64,000 bases of DNA from Lachnospiraceae bacterium (lineage in GTDB: Bacteria > Bacillota > Clostridia > Lachnospirales > Lachnospiraceae). A program made the position numbers and the translations under genes. The stretch spans positions 186,001-250,000 of the forward strand of contig CAJTCH010000001.1 of assembly GCA_910574715.1 (NCBI GenBank), written 5' to 3'. The notes beneath the pieces are model-generated. The model was not told the origin of the DNA. It did not search any database and worked only from the letters and a program-made list of their open reading frames with translations. Shown one piece after another: positions 26,897 through 34,912 of the stretch (positions within the stretch are counted from its first letter, which is position 1; each line of letters starts with the position of its first letter).

Positions 26897-27436
26897 CTAT
26901 CTCAGATATTTCGATTCGTAAGCCAGGATCGCCGCAATGGTCTTGGAATCCTCGATCTTCCCAGTGAAGATCATCTCTTTCAGCTCCTGGACAGAATACG
27001 CCTTCACATCCACGAATTCATCCTCATCCAGATTTTGATGGGACGGGATCAGATCCTTCGCCACGAAGATCTCCACCCGTTCATTACAGAATGCAACCGT
27101 CGTCCGAAGCGTGATAAGCCACTTAAGATTCTCGGACCGGTATCCGGTCTCCTCCTCCAGCTCCCTGCTTGCACACTCAAGTCCCGGTTCTCCCGGCGCG
27201 TCCAGCTTCCCTGCCGGAATCTCCAGAGTATCCCTCTCCAGCGCGTTCCGATACTGCTTCACCATCAGGAGACGTCCATCATCCATTACTGGTACGACAG
27301 CCGCCGCACCGTCATGATGAATGTAATCCCACACCGCATGATTGCCGTTCGCAAATTCCATATAATCCCGATACACATTGAGAATCGTCCCCTCATAGGC
27401 CAACTCCCGCTTTACGCGTCTCACTTCATCACTCAT
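26897..27436 (-). CDS. nudF: NUDIX hydrolase, ADP-ribose pyrophosphatase-like
   Basis: A 179-residue hydrolase with a complete Nudix box, GEPGLECASRELEEETGY (GX5EX7REUXEEXGU). Sequence around it (LEIPAGKLDAPGE) is typical of ADP-ribose pyrophosphatases. It would cleave ADP-ribose to AMP and ribose-5-phosphate. Start at 27436 follows AAAGGGAAG. It lies 17 nt after the AGCS symporter gene and before spoIIM. Confidence 0.9.
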   Translation of the reverse strand: MSDEVRRVKRELAYEGTILNVYRDYMEFANGNHAVWDYIHHDGAAAVVPVMDDGRLLMVKQYRNALERDTLEIPAGKLDAPGEPGLECASRELEEETGYRSENLKWLITLRTTVAFCNERVEIFVAKDLIPSHQNLDEDEFVDVKAYSVQELKEMIFTGKIEDSKTIAAILAYESKYLR

Positions 27437-27453
27437 ACTGTTCTTCCCTTTCT

Positions 27454-28839
27454 TTACCGCTTGACAACCGGAATCTGCGTGTCATCCTTCGCATCCAGAT
27501 CCCTGATATATTTCCTTGTATCCCTGACGATCACATTCGACAGCAGCAATACAGCCACCAGATTGGGGATTGCCATCAGCGCGTTCAGCGTATCCGCAAT
27601 CAGCCACACAAGATCAAGCGCTACCACCGGAGCGATCACTGCCACCGCGATATACAGGATACGGTACGGAAGCAGACCTGCCTTGCCCGAGAAATATTCC
27701 ACGCACCGCTCGCCGTAATATGCCCATCCAAGAATCGTCGAATATGCAAATGTAATAATACCAAGTGTCAGTATGATCGGTCCGAGATACGGGATCTGTC
27801 CGAATGCCAATGTGGTAAGCTGCCCGCCGTTATCGATAGAATCCGCATTGATCCCCGGGTTCTTCATGATCGTCGTCACCAGCACCAGTCCTGTCATCAG
27901 ACATACCACGACCGTATCCCAGAACGTTCCCGTGGAGGACACCAGCGCCTGGCGCACCGGATTCCTGGTCTGTGCCGCCGCTGCCGCGATCGGTGCAGAA
28001 CCAAGACCCGACTCATTGGAGAACAGGCCCCTTGCTACTCCATACTGGATCGCCATCCGGATACCGCTTCCCACAAGACCGCCTGCCGCCGCGCCCGGTG
28101 CGAATGCAAGCTTGCAGATCACACGGAGTGCCGGGATTATGTAATCATAATTCATACACAGGATAATGATACAGCCAAGGACATAGAATACCGCCATAAA
28201 CGGAACCAGTCTCTCGCAGACCCGTGCGATGGATTTGATGCCGCCAAAGATCACGATCGCCGTCAGCACGCCGATCGCGACACCGACAATGGTTCTTGGA
28301 ATATGGAAGTTCGTATCACAAATCTCCGCAATGGCATTGACCTGAGTCGCACATCCGATCCCAAAGGATGCAAACGCTGCAAAGAAGGCAAATAACATTC
28401 CAAGCCACTTCATATTAAGCCCGCGCTCTAACGCGTACATGGCTCCTCCCTGCATACGGCCGTCTTCCGTCTTCACCCTGTATTTTACCGCGATGAAGGA
28501 CTCCGCATACTTCGTCGCGATGCCGAACACACCGGTAAGCCAGCACCATAAGACTGATCCCGGCCCGCCAAGTGCGATTGCCGTACCGACGCCAACGATA
28601 TTACCGGTACCTATAGTCGCCGCCAGCGCCGTCGTAAGCGCTCCGAACTGTGATACTTCGCCCTCCGCATCCGGATCCTTCGCAACCGACAGCCGGATCC
28701 CCTTGCTGACCGTGAATCTCTGGATGAATCCTGTACGGACCGTCATGAATACATGTGTTCCAAGCAGCAGGATGATCATCCCCCAGCCCCACACAACGCT
28801 GTTCACACTTTTTACTATTGCATTGATAGTATCATACAT
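27454..28839 (-). CDS. sodium:alanine/glycine symporter (AGCS family)
   Basis: A 461-residue membrane protein with about 11 helices. The AGCS signature is present: FGALTTALAATIGTGNIVGVGTAIALGGPGSVLWCW, of which the GTGNI segment is key, and GLFSNESGLGSAPIAAAAA. It imports alanine or glycine with sodium. It lies downstream of glyA-fchA-folD but behind a terminator; a glycine or serine link is plausible. Strong ribosome site AAAGGGGGA. Confidence 0.94.
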   Translation of the reverse strand: MYDTINAIVKSVNSVVWGWGMIILLLGTHVFMTVRTGFIQRFTVSKGIRLSVAKDPDAEGEVSQFGALTTALAATIGTGNIVGVGTAIALGGPGSVLWCWLTGVFGIATKYAESFIAVKYRVKTEDGRMQGGAMYALERGLNMKWLGMLFAFFAAFASFGIGCATQVNAIAEICDTNFHIPRTIVGVAIGVLTAIVIFGGIKSIARVCERLVPFMAVFYVLGCIIILCMNYDYIIPALRVICKLAFAPGAAAGGLVGSGIRMAIQYGVARGLFSNESGLGSAPIAAAAAQTRNPVRQALVSSTGTFWDTVVVCLMTGLVLVTTIMKNPGINADSIDNGGQLTTLAFGQIPYLGPIILTLGIITFAYSTILGWAYYGERCVEYFSGKAGLLPYRILYIAVAVIAPVVALDLVWLIADTLNALMAIPNLVAVLLLSNVIVRDTRKYIRDLDAKDDTQIPVVKR

Positions 28840-28872
28840 ACTATTCCCCCTTTATGAATTCTTTATTAATTT

Positions 28873-28909
28873 AGAAAAACTCCAAGTATTTCCTTCCTTG
28901 GAGTTTTCT
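28873..28909 (-). terminator. terminator after folD
   Basis: On the minus strand AGAAAACTCCAAG (28897-28909) pairs with CTTGGAGTTTTTCT (28873-28886) around a 10-nt loop; the distal arm provides the T run. It ends the glyA-fchA-folD operon. Confidence 0.85.
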
Positions 28910-28936
28910 ATCCGAAATTATTGCCAAATATATGCT

Positions 28937-29821
28937 TTATACTACCACACCTCTGCAGTGCTTGCAAGCATTCTTTGCAAAATAATCTGCGCTCCTTATC
29001 ACATGCTTCGCCAGCACCGAAGAAGTGACGCTTCCCACCCCGCCCGGAACCGGACTTAAGTAAGCGGCCTTCGTCTCTGCCGCCTCGTAATCCACATCGC
29101 CGCAGAGCTTCCCGTTCTCATCCACATTGATACCCACGTCCGCCACGACCGCTCCTTCTCTAATCATCTCTCCCGAGATCATCCTTGCCTTCCCGGCTGC
29201 CGCCACCAGAATCTCGGCGTTTTGGCACTCTGCCTCAAGTTCGGCTGTCCGCGTATGGCAGATCGTAACCGTCGCATGCTCCCGAAGCAGCAGCATAGCC
29301 AACGGCCTTCCCACCACCATGCTCCTTCCTACCACGGTTACCCGCTTCCCCTCAAGTCCGATACCGTAATACCGAAGTATCTCCACAACAGCCTCCGCCG
29401 TACATGGGGCGAATCCGGTCTCATCTCCTGCGAATACCTTCGCGATATTCACAGGGCTCATGCCGTCTACATCCTTTAATGGATCAATCATCACCTTTAC
29501 AGGATTCGCGTCCAGATGCCCGGGAAGCGGCTGGAATAACAGGATGCCGTGAATATTAGGGTCTGCGTTTACCCGGGAAAATGCCCGTTCAAATTCCTCC
29601 TGGCCGATATCCTCCGGCAGTTCCATTACCTTGCAGGTGATCCCCACAAGCTCCATCCGTTTCCTTGCTCCCCGTTCATAAGCCAGGTCTTCCGGACGCG
29701 CGCCCACTCTCACGATTGCAAGCGCGGGAATCACTCCTTTCTGCTTCAGCTCCTCCGCTTTCAAGATCAATTCTTCCTTCATAGCCTTCGCTGCGTCTGT
29801 CCCTTGCATGATCTTACTCAT
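28937..29821 (-). CDS. folD: FolD-family methylenetetrahydrofolate dehydrogenase, probably lacking cyclohydrolase activity
   Basis: A 294-residue FolD homologue starting at 29821 after AGAGGT. The Rossmann NADP site VTVVGRSMVVGRPLAMLLL and PVPGGVGSVTSSVL are intact, as is the folate-site Asp in KDVDG. Aligned with E. coli FolD by eye, the tyrosine of YxxxK is kept but catalytic Lys56 is alanine (YERGARKR), and Gln98 of GILVQLPLP is phenylalanine (GILLFQPLP). Both residues are needed for cyclohydrolase chemistry in characterised enzymes, so this is predicted to be a monofunctional dehydrogenase. The FchA gene just upstream can supply the missing step. Confidence 0.9.
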   Translation of the reverse strand: MSKIMQGTDAAKAMKEELILKAEELKQKGVIPALAIVRVGARPEDLAYERGARKRMELVGITCKVMELPEDIGQEEFERAFSRVNADPNIHGILLFQPLPGHLDANPVKVMIDPLKDVDGMSPVNIAKVFAGDETGFAPCTAEAVVEILRYYGIGLEGKRVTVVGRSMVVGRPLAMLLLREHATVTICHTRTAELEAECQNAEILVAAAGKARMISGEMIREGAVVADVGINVDENGKLCGDVDYEAAETKAAYLSPVPGGVGSVTSSVLAKHVIRSADYFAKNACKHCRGVVV

Positions 29822-29874
29822 TTTAAACCTCTTTTCTGCCGACTGCTCCGTCCGCTTTCCGTCCAAATGGAACA

Positions 29875-30501
29875 TTATCGGATCTGCGACATTACCGTTG
29901 AATAAATTCTGTCTTTGTATTTCTGCCCCTGCCGTATCATATCCTCTGCCTTCTTATCGATTCTCTGCGCTGTGATTTGATCCTTCATAAGCTTCGTATT
30001 GATAAATACATTCAGGGACGCTCCGTCAAGCGCGGCCTGCGCAAAGAGCACACCCACGCCGGCATCACTGATCACGATCCGGCTGCCCTTCTTACTCAAG
30101 ATCTCCAGATCCCCCATTGCTTCCAGGATCCTCTCCATGATCTCAAGAGGAACCATGCTCGCCTCGTACAGCGCTGCTTCCAGAACACGCTCCTTCTCTT
30201 CCCGCTGCTCTGGCGTCTCCCTGGGAAGCCCATACGCCCTTGAGAGTGGTTCAAAGGCCTCGGCATCCTTATCGATCAGTTCTAACAACTGATCTCTCAA
30301 TACTCCGAGACGGATCAGGATCTCCTTCATCTCCTCTTCCACTTCCGCATACCGCTTCTTTCCCACCGTCAGATTCGCCACCATCATTCCGAGCGCTGCC
30401 GCAAATGCTCCCGCCGCCGCACAGGCTCCGCCGCCGCCCGGAACAGGCTTTGCCGAAGACAGGCCGCCGGCAAATTCCTCTATACTGTTCTTACTCATCA
30501 T
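29875..30501 (-). CDS. fchA: FchA-like methenyltetrahydrofolate cyclohydrolase (cyclodeaminase family)
   Basis: About 208 residues, all-helical FTCD_C-type fold, with PVPGGGGACAAAGAFAAALGMMVANLT near the N terminus. Members include FchA (methenyl-THF cyclohydrolase) and formiminotransferase cyclodeaminases. The start at 30501 is preferred because AAGGAG is 11 nt upstream; an ATG at 30546 overlaps the glyA stop as ATGA but has no clear ribosome site. It lies between glyA and a FolD without cyclohydrolase residues, which supports the cyclohydrolase role. Confidence 0.85.
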   Translation of the reverse strand: MMSKNSIEEFAGGLSSAKPVPGGGGACAAAGAFAAALGMMVANLTVGKKRYAEVEEEMKEILIRLGVLRDQLLELIDKDAEAFEPLSRAYGLPRETPEQREEKERVLEAALYEASMVPLEIMERILEAMGDLEILSKKGSRIVISDAGVGVLFAQAALDGASLNVFINTKLMKDQITAQRIDKKAEDMIRQGQKYKDRIYSTVMSQIR

Positions 30502-30542
30502 GATATCCGCCGCTCCTTCCGCTTCTGAACCTTTACACCGAA

Positions 30543-31790
30543 TCATATATACAGCGGATATCTCTCGCAGATCCGGTTGACTTCGCCGCGAATCTCCTCC
30601 GCCTTCGTATCATAATCCGTCACCGTCATCCTGATCAGCCTTGCGATCGTCTTCATATCCTCTTCCTTAAGTCCTCTTGTGGTAACCGCCGGTGTGCCGA
30701 CACGGATACCGCTGGTCACGAACGGGCTTGCCGGATCGTTCGGCACCGCATTCTTGTTGACCGTGATATAGACCTCATCCAGGCGGTTCTGCAGTTCCTT
30801 GCCGGTAATCCCCATATTCCTAAGGTCAACCAGCATCAGATGATTGTCCGTGCCGCCGCTGACAAGATCGAAGCCTTCTGCTATCATCGCGTCTGCAAGC
30901 GCCCCGGCATTTTTCACAACCTGCTCCTGGTACCGCTTAAACTCCGGCTTTAACGCCTCCCCGAAACAGACGGCCTTTGCCGCTATGATATGCATCAGCG
31001 GCCCGCCCTGGGTTCCCGGGAAGATCGCCTTATCGATAGCCTTCGCATGCTCGTCCTTACACAGGATGATGCCGCCTCTTGGTCCCCTTAAGGTCTTATG
31101 GGTCGTGCTTGACACCACGTCCGCATAGGGAACCGGGCTCTGGTGGAGCCCTGCCGCAACCAGTCCGGCAATATGCGCCATATCTACGAATAAGTATGCC
31201 CCCACTTCTTTTGCGATATCCGCAAATATATCAAAACGTATCTCCCTTGGGTAGGCAGACGCGCCTGCGACGATCATCTTCGGCTTACATTCCCTGGCAA
31301 TCCTTCTGATCTCGTCATAATCCAGGAATCCCTCATCATTTACATTATACGGTACAAAATGATACAGAAGCCCCGACATATTAACCGGAGAGCCATGGGT
31401 GAGGTGCCCGCCGTGCGCCAGGTTCATCCCCATCACCGTATCTTTCGGCTGCAGCAATGCCTGATAGACCGCATTGTTGGCATTCGCCCCGGAATGAGGC
31501 TGTACGCACGCATGGTCGCAGCCAAACAGTTCCTTCACTCTCTTGATCGCCAGCTCTTCCAGGATATCCACATGTTCGCAGCCTCCGTAATAACGCTTCG
31601 ACGGATATCCTTCCGCATATTTATTCGTCGGAACCGTACCCATGGCCAGCATCACCGCCGGGCTTACGATATTCTCCGAAGCGATCAGCTCCAGGTTCCT
31701 TCTCTGCCGGTTCAGTTCCAAATCAAGCGCGTTTCCTATTTCTTCATCATAACCTCTGATGTAATCCATCACATCCTGAATCATGTTCAT
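30543..31790 (-). CDS. glyA: serine hydroxymethyltransferase
   Basis: A 415-residue PLP enzyme. The PLP lysine is in [14 protein letters not shown] (near residue 232), with [18 protein letters not shown] and [13 protein letters not shown] upstream. It converts serine and THF to glycine and methylene-THF, the substrate of the FolD protein. The start at 31790 follows GAGGAGG; the ATG at 31820 lacks a ribosome site. First gene of glyA-fchA-folD, preceded by a ~255-nt structured leader. Confidence 0.96.
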   Translation of the reverse strand: MNMIQDVMDYIRGYDEEIGNALDLELNRQRRNLELIASENIVSPAVMLAMGTVPTNKYAEGYPSKRYYGGCEHVDILEELAIKRVKELFGCDHACVQPHSGANANNAVYQALLQPKDTVMGMNLAHGGHLTHGSPVNMSGLLYHFVPYNVNDEGFLDYDEIRRIARECKPKMIVAGASAYPREIRFDIFADIAKEVGAYLFVDMAHIAGLVAAGLHQSPVPYADVVSSTTHKTLRGPRGGIILCKDEHAKAIDKAIFPGTQGGPLMHIIAAKAVCFGEALKPEFKRYQEQVVKNAGALADAMIAEGFDLVSGGTDNHLMLVDLRNMGITGKELQNRLDEVYITVNKNAVPNDPASPFVTSGIRVGTPAVTTRGLKEEDMKTIARLIRMTVTDYDTKAEEIRGEVNRICERYPLYI

Positions 31791-31818
31791 TCTGTTATCC
31801 TCCTCTTTTTCGTATTCC

Positions 31819-32040
31819 AATCCTAAAACAACACCTCAAATCCATATTTTTCATGCAAGCATGAAACGCATGACCTTGGGACGCTTATGATACACGGATT
31901 GTTCCGTGCAAATGCACTCTCACAATCCTAAAACACCTCAAATCCGCTCATTTTTCTACGAAAAATGGCTGCTTTTCGGTGTTTTGCGCGTCCCAAAATC
32001 ATGCTTTTTCATGCAAGCATGAAACGCATGACCTTGGGAC
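31819..32040 (-). repeat. tandem, partly deleted structured repeat in the glyA leader
   Basis: An identical 36-nt block occurs at 31847-31882 and 32005-32040, and a second block (AATCCTAAAAC...ACCTCAAATCC) at 31819-31843 and 31924-31945, so the leader holds two copies of one element, the proximal copy lacking an internal segment. The distal copy folds well: GTCCCAA and TCATGC (31990-32004) pair with GCATGA and TTGGGAC (32026-32040) around a symmetric 2x2 internal loop; an 8-bp stem with 3-nt loop at 31949-31967 sits inside an AAAACACC/GGTGTTTT stem (31930-31937 with 31978-31985). At 31893-31928 two alternative hairpins exclude each other. No protein gene is seen in 31791-32304. It does not resemble a riboswitch class I know. 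Confidence 0.7.
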
Positions 32041-32051
32041 ACTTGTATCAT

Positions 32052-32081
32052 ATTATATATCCATCACTGTCATTTATGCAA
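32052..32081 (-). promoter_or_regulatory. glyA promoter
   Basis: On the minus strand TTGCAT (32076-32081) and TATAAT (32052-32057) are separated by 18 nt. Transcription should start near 32045, placing both leader elements in the 5' untranslated RNA. Confidence 0.6.
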
Positions 32082-32162
32082 CGTTTTTTGCAGCTAATAT
32101 GTGTACTGGTACTCCACCCGGATAGAGTACCAGCCTATCCTATTGATCTTCCAGATTTCATT

Positions 32163-32251
32163 TTGACAAAAAAAGTTGTCAAAATTTCATCCAACTTATT
32201 GACAACTATATTTGTCAATGCTATACTGTATTTGACAAACAAAGTTGTCAA
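32163..32251 (+). promoter_or_regulatory. promoter with three copies of an XRE operator
   Basis: Three 20-nt inverted repeats of the form TTGACA-N8-TGTCAA lie at 32163-32182, 32199-32218 and 32232-32251, with centres 36 and 33 bp apart. The left half of the middle copy is also the -35 box of a consensus promoter: TTGACA (32199-32204), 17 nt, TATACT (32222-32227). Binding of a dimer to these sites would block transcription, so the XRE protein encoded next is probably autorepressed. Confidence 0.85.
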
Positions 32252-32304
32252 ATACAAAAATCACAAAACGGCGTCGAAATACCAAACAGACAGGAGATGA
32301 TGGA

Positions 32305-32517
32305 TTGGCACTATTGAACTATCTGAAGGAATACCGCTCCCGGATGGGAATCAACCAGACGGAGCTTGGCAAACTTGCCGGAGTGTCCCGACAGACGATC
32401 AGCCTGATCGAAAGAGGCGATTATTCGCCGTCAGTAACCCTGGCATTGAAGCTTGCGAAGATCTGCCAGGTAACAGTAGAAGATATCTTTGAATATAAGG
32501 AGGACGAAGAATCATGA
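32305..32517 (+). CDS. XRE-family HTH regulator
   Basis: A 70-residue protein consisting almost only of a HTH_3 domain (INQTELGKLAGVSRQTISLIERGDYSPSVTLALKLAKIC) with a short acidic tail. The start is a TTG at 32305, 8 nt after CAGGAG; no in-frame ATG is available upstream. Such small regulators are usually paired with a membrane protein, here the DUF3169 gene that overlaps it by ATGA. The three operators in its promoter suggest tight autoregulation. Confidence 0.88.
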   Translation: MALLNYLKEYRSRMGINQTELGKLAGVSRQTISLIERGDYSPSVTLALKLAKICQVTVEDIFEYKEDEES

Positions 32518-33311
32518 CAAGAGATAACCAAGAACCAAAGAAAACGAATTCATACAAGAAAACGGGGCTCATCATGCTGGCAGCCGCATTGTTCGGTGCA
32601 GTCTTGGGATTGCTGTCGATGTTCCTGTTAGGAGGCAGGACTGATGATATCCAGACAGGAATGACAGATATCCTGTCCTTCATCCAGCGTATTATGCTGC
32701 CTGCCCTGCTGATCATCACTATAGTAACCATTATCTTAGGAGAACGCAGCATCCGAAGGCTCCGTGCTATCGGTGAGAAGATCCGTGAGACGGAGGACGA
32801 AAAATGCGACCGCTGGGAGTACGAGGAGGAGAAGACCGGGGCCTTTGGAGTTATGTCCAATATCTTGTCCCAGGTATTCTGTGTCCTGATATTATCCGCC
32901 GGATATTCCGTCAAATACATTACCGACGGCAACCATAAGAATATGCTGGCAGCCTGTCTGGTATTCCTTGGATGCTATGCCTACAACGGCTTCTACCAGA
33001 CACGCTACATCAAGACAGTTCAGGCCATCCATCCCGGCCAAAAGGGCGACCCGTCATCCAGGAAATTCCGCCAGCAATGGCTCGACAGCTGTGATGAGGC
33101 ACAAAAGGAACTGATCTACCAGAGTGCATATAAGACCTATTCCGCTATAAACACCTGGATCCCTATCCTGCTTGTGTTCACCATGCTCGGGCACCTGTTC
33201 TTCGATACCGGGATCATGGCGATCGTGGTGGTAGCCGTCATCTGGATCGTGGCAGCCGGTTCTTACCTGCATTCCTGCGTGAATATGAAAGGGGCGAAGC
33301 TTCGGGAATAA
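32514..33311 (+). CDS. DUF3169-family membrane protein
   Basis: A 265-residue protein with about six helices in three pairs (residues ~17-40, 58-75, 115-160, 215-250) and a charged cytoplasmic segment. It fits DUF3169, a family found in Firmicutes directly after small XRE regulators. Function is unknown; a membrane sensor or partner of the regulator is inferred. The ATGA overlap with the XRE gene shows translational coupling. Confidence 0.75.
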   Translation: MTRDNQEPKKTNSYKKTGLIMLAAALFGAVLGLLSMFLLGGRTDDIQTGMTDILSFIQRIMLPALLIITIVTIILGERSIRRLRAIGEKIRETEDEKCDRWEYEEEKTGAFGVMSNILSQVFCVLILSAGYSVKYITDGNHKNMLAACLVFLGCYAYNGFYQTRYIKTVQAIHPGQKGDPSSRKFRQQWLDSCDEAQKELIYQSAYKTYSAINTWIPILLVFTMLGHLFFDTGIMAIVVVAVIWIVAAGSYLHSCVNMKGAKLRE

Positions 33312-33313
33312 GT

Positions 33314-33354
33314 TTATAATGCGCATTGACATCATGCGCATTATAAGATAATAT
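33314..33354 (+). promoter_or_regulatory. hicAB promoter inside a perfect 13-bp inverted repeat
   Basis: TTATAATGCGCAT (33314-33326) and ATGCGCATTATAA (33334-33346) form a perfect inverted repeat with a 7-nt spacer. The -35 box TTGACA (33326-33331) begins on the last base of the left arm and fills most of the spacer; after 17 nt comes TAATAT (33349-33354). A HicB dimer or HicAB complex on the dyad would cover the -35 box. It starts 3 nt after the DUF3169 stop and could also fold as a hairpin in RNA. Confidence 0.8.
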
Positions 33355-33377
33355 ATAAATGCAAGGAGGATCACACT

Positions 33378-33569
33378 ATGCCAATGAAACCAAGAGAGAT
33401 GGAGAAGCTAATCCTTGCGGACGGATGGATTTTTAAGAACCAGGTAGGCTCCCATAAGAATTACATACATCCGATAAAACCTGGCAAGGTCACCATACCC
33501 TTTCATAAAGGCAAAGACCTTAACAGGAAGACAGAATATTCAATAAAAAAACAGGCTGGGATATCGTAG
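33378..33569 (+). CDS. hicA: HicA-family mRNA interferase toxin
   Basis: A 63-residue dsRBD-like toxin with the family core: KLILADGWIFKNQVGSHKNY, where the histidine of GSHKNY is the catalytic residue in HicA, then a basic KVTIPFHKGKDLNRKT stretch. It would cleave mRNA when free of HicB. It is translated from a strong AAGGAGG site. Normal HicA length; no disabling change is visible. Confidence 0.92.
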   Translation: MPMKPREMEKLILADGWIFKNQVGSHKNYIHPIKPGKVTIPFHKGKDLNRKTEYSIKKQAGIS

Positions 33570-33612
33570 GCTCCCATTCCTTGTTCCCGAAGTAATCTAG
33601 GAGGTGAATATT

Positions 33613-34050
33613 ATGCTATCCATGTACCCTGCTTGCTTCTTTCATGAAGAAGGCAGCTACTCTGTTGTGTTTCCTGATTTGAATTGGCTGGCCACACAAG
33701 GAGATACTTTTGAAGAAGCAATGGAGATGGCGGTGGACTGTCTGGCTGGATATCTCCATACATGCCAGATGGACGGAGATCCCATTCCTACCCCTTCCAG
33801 CTTATCTGATATTGATCCCATAGCAGTTGCTAAAGAGATCGATCCGGATACCCCCATGTGTGAAGCATTTGTCAATATAGTTTCCGTTGATGTTGACACA
33901 TACGCGAAACAACATTTTGAAAAGGCCGTCAGAAAAACTCTTACCATTCCAGCCTGGCTTAATACTGCCGCTTTAGAAATGAACATCAATTTTTCACAGG
34001 TTTTGCAAGAAGCTCTGCTTGCAAAAGTAAAAGCCAGACAATCAAATTAG
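33613..34050 (+). CDS. hicB: HicB-family antitoxin
   Basis: A 145-residue antitoxin. The N-terminal half has the degraded RNase H-like HicB fold (YPACFFHEEGSYSVVFPDLNWLATQGDTFEEAMEMA). The C terminus (LTIPAWLNTAALEMNINFSQVLQEAL) reads as a ribbon-helix-helix DNA-binding element, so it can bind the promoter dyad. The ATG at 33613 follows AGGAGG by 8 nt; a GTG at 33604 lies inside that site and is unlikely. It follows hicA by 43 nt. Confidence 0.9.
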   Translation: MLSMYPACFFHEEGSYSVVFPDLNWLATQGDTFEEAMEMAVDCLAGYLHTCQMDGDPIPTPSSLSDIDPIAVAKEIDPDTPMCEAFVNIVSVDVDTYAKQHFEKAVRKTLTIPAWLNTAALEMNINFSQVLQEALLAKVKARQSN

Positions 34051-34070
34051 AGGCCTCGAAAGAGGCCTCT
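34049..34070. terminator. hairpin at the end of hicB
   Basis: AGAGGCCTC-GAAA-GAGGCCTCT is a 9-bp stem closed by a GAAA tetraloop and overlaps the hicB stop codon. No long T run follows on either strand, so it may be a weak terminator or a 3' stabiliser between the convergent hicB and anti-sigma genes. Confidence 0.6.
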
Positions 34071-34081
34071 GTTATGTTATC

Positions 34082-34912
34082 TTATTCATGTCCCCCATTC
34101 CGGTGATGGTGTCTCCTCTGATGAGACGGCATTCCCCCGCCGTTCCCGTCACAGGAATCCAGATTACATCCGCCCGTATTCCCATCATACCCAGATTCAT
34201 TGTCCGTATTCCCGGCATCTTCTTCATCATCCGTCTGCTCATACTCGCTGATCCTTGCATTGATCTCGGCCATGCTCATTTCCCTGCAGTCATCTACAGT
34301 CACAGAACTGTCATACTGGGATAACTGGAGATACGCATAATATTTGCCGACCGACAGGTCACTGTGATGCGCCTGAGACGCCATGTCAAGATCCACGCTG
34401 ACATTCTGACAATGATGCCTCATATGCCCCGAACAGCGCCTTACTCCCTGCTCCAATTCCTGCCCACGCGTCTGATCCGCAGCCACCGCAAGGACCGGTT
34501 CCTCACCGTCCGCCAGATACGCGCGCATACCCTCGCACTCTATTACTGCATGCAGCGCATCCGTATACCTTTTCCATTTCAGAGACAATTCATCTAAGAT
34601 CGCCTCTCCTTCCGCATTATACGCTTTGGCCGACACAACTCGGTCAAAACGGTTCAGCCCCAGCTCAATGGACGGATTGACATCGATACTTACATAAGAA
34701 ACCGGCATCCGCACCCAGGAATATCCTGCCGCGCCTGCTGCGAGAATCAATACCACGCAGATCATTGAAACTGCATACCGCATCGCCGGACTGCGCCGCG
34801 GATATCTGTTGCCAGTCCGTCTGTCATACAAGAACTGCTTTGTCGATTCCTTAAGCCTTGCATCTGCCTTGATATTATCAAATGCATCCTGTATTTTATT
34901 AGTCAAATCCAT
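34082..34912 (-). CDS. anti-sigma factor with RsgI-like extracytoplasmic domain
   Basis: About 276 residues. The N terminus (IQDAFDNIKADARLKESTKQFLYDRR) has the short motif shared by clostridial anti-ECF factors. A single helix at residues ~46-68 is followed by YVSIDVNPSIELGLNRFDRVVSAKAYN, the hallmark of RsgI-type extracytoplasmic domains. The tail is unusual: an acidic/Asn/Gly region with two cysteines, then HQRRHHHRNGGHE, a possible metal site. It overlaps the sigma gene and is translationally coupled. The start is uncertain, since GGGAGG is very close to the ATG at 34912 and a TTG at 34906 is better spaced. Confidence 0.8.
   Translation of the reverse strand: MDLTNKIQDAFDNIKADARLKESTKQFLYDRRTGNRYPRRSPAMRYAVSMICVVLILAAGAAGYSWVRMPVSYVSIDVNPSIELGLNRFDRVVSAKAYNAEGEAILDELSLKWKRYTDALHAVIECEGMRAYLADGEEPVLAVAADQTRGQELEQGVRRCSGHMRHHCQNVSVDLDMASQAHHSDLSVGKYYAYLQLSQYDSSVTVDDCREMSMAEINARISEYEQTDDEEDAGNTDNESGYDGNTGGCNLDSCDGNGGGMPSHQRRHHHRNGGHE

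Noticed and set aside
31819..32040. Known THF or glycine riboswitch before glyA
   Set aside because: The conserved cores of those classes as I know them are not visible. The region is instead built from two copies of an unfamiliar element.
31847..32040. CRISPR array from the identical 36-nt repeats
   Set aside because: There are only two copies, the interval is a second homologous block rather than a unique spacer, and no cas genes are present.
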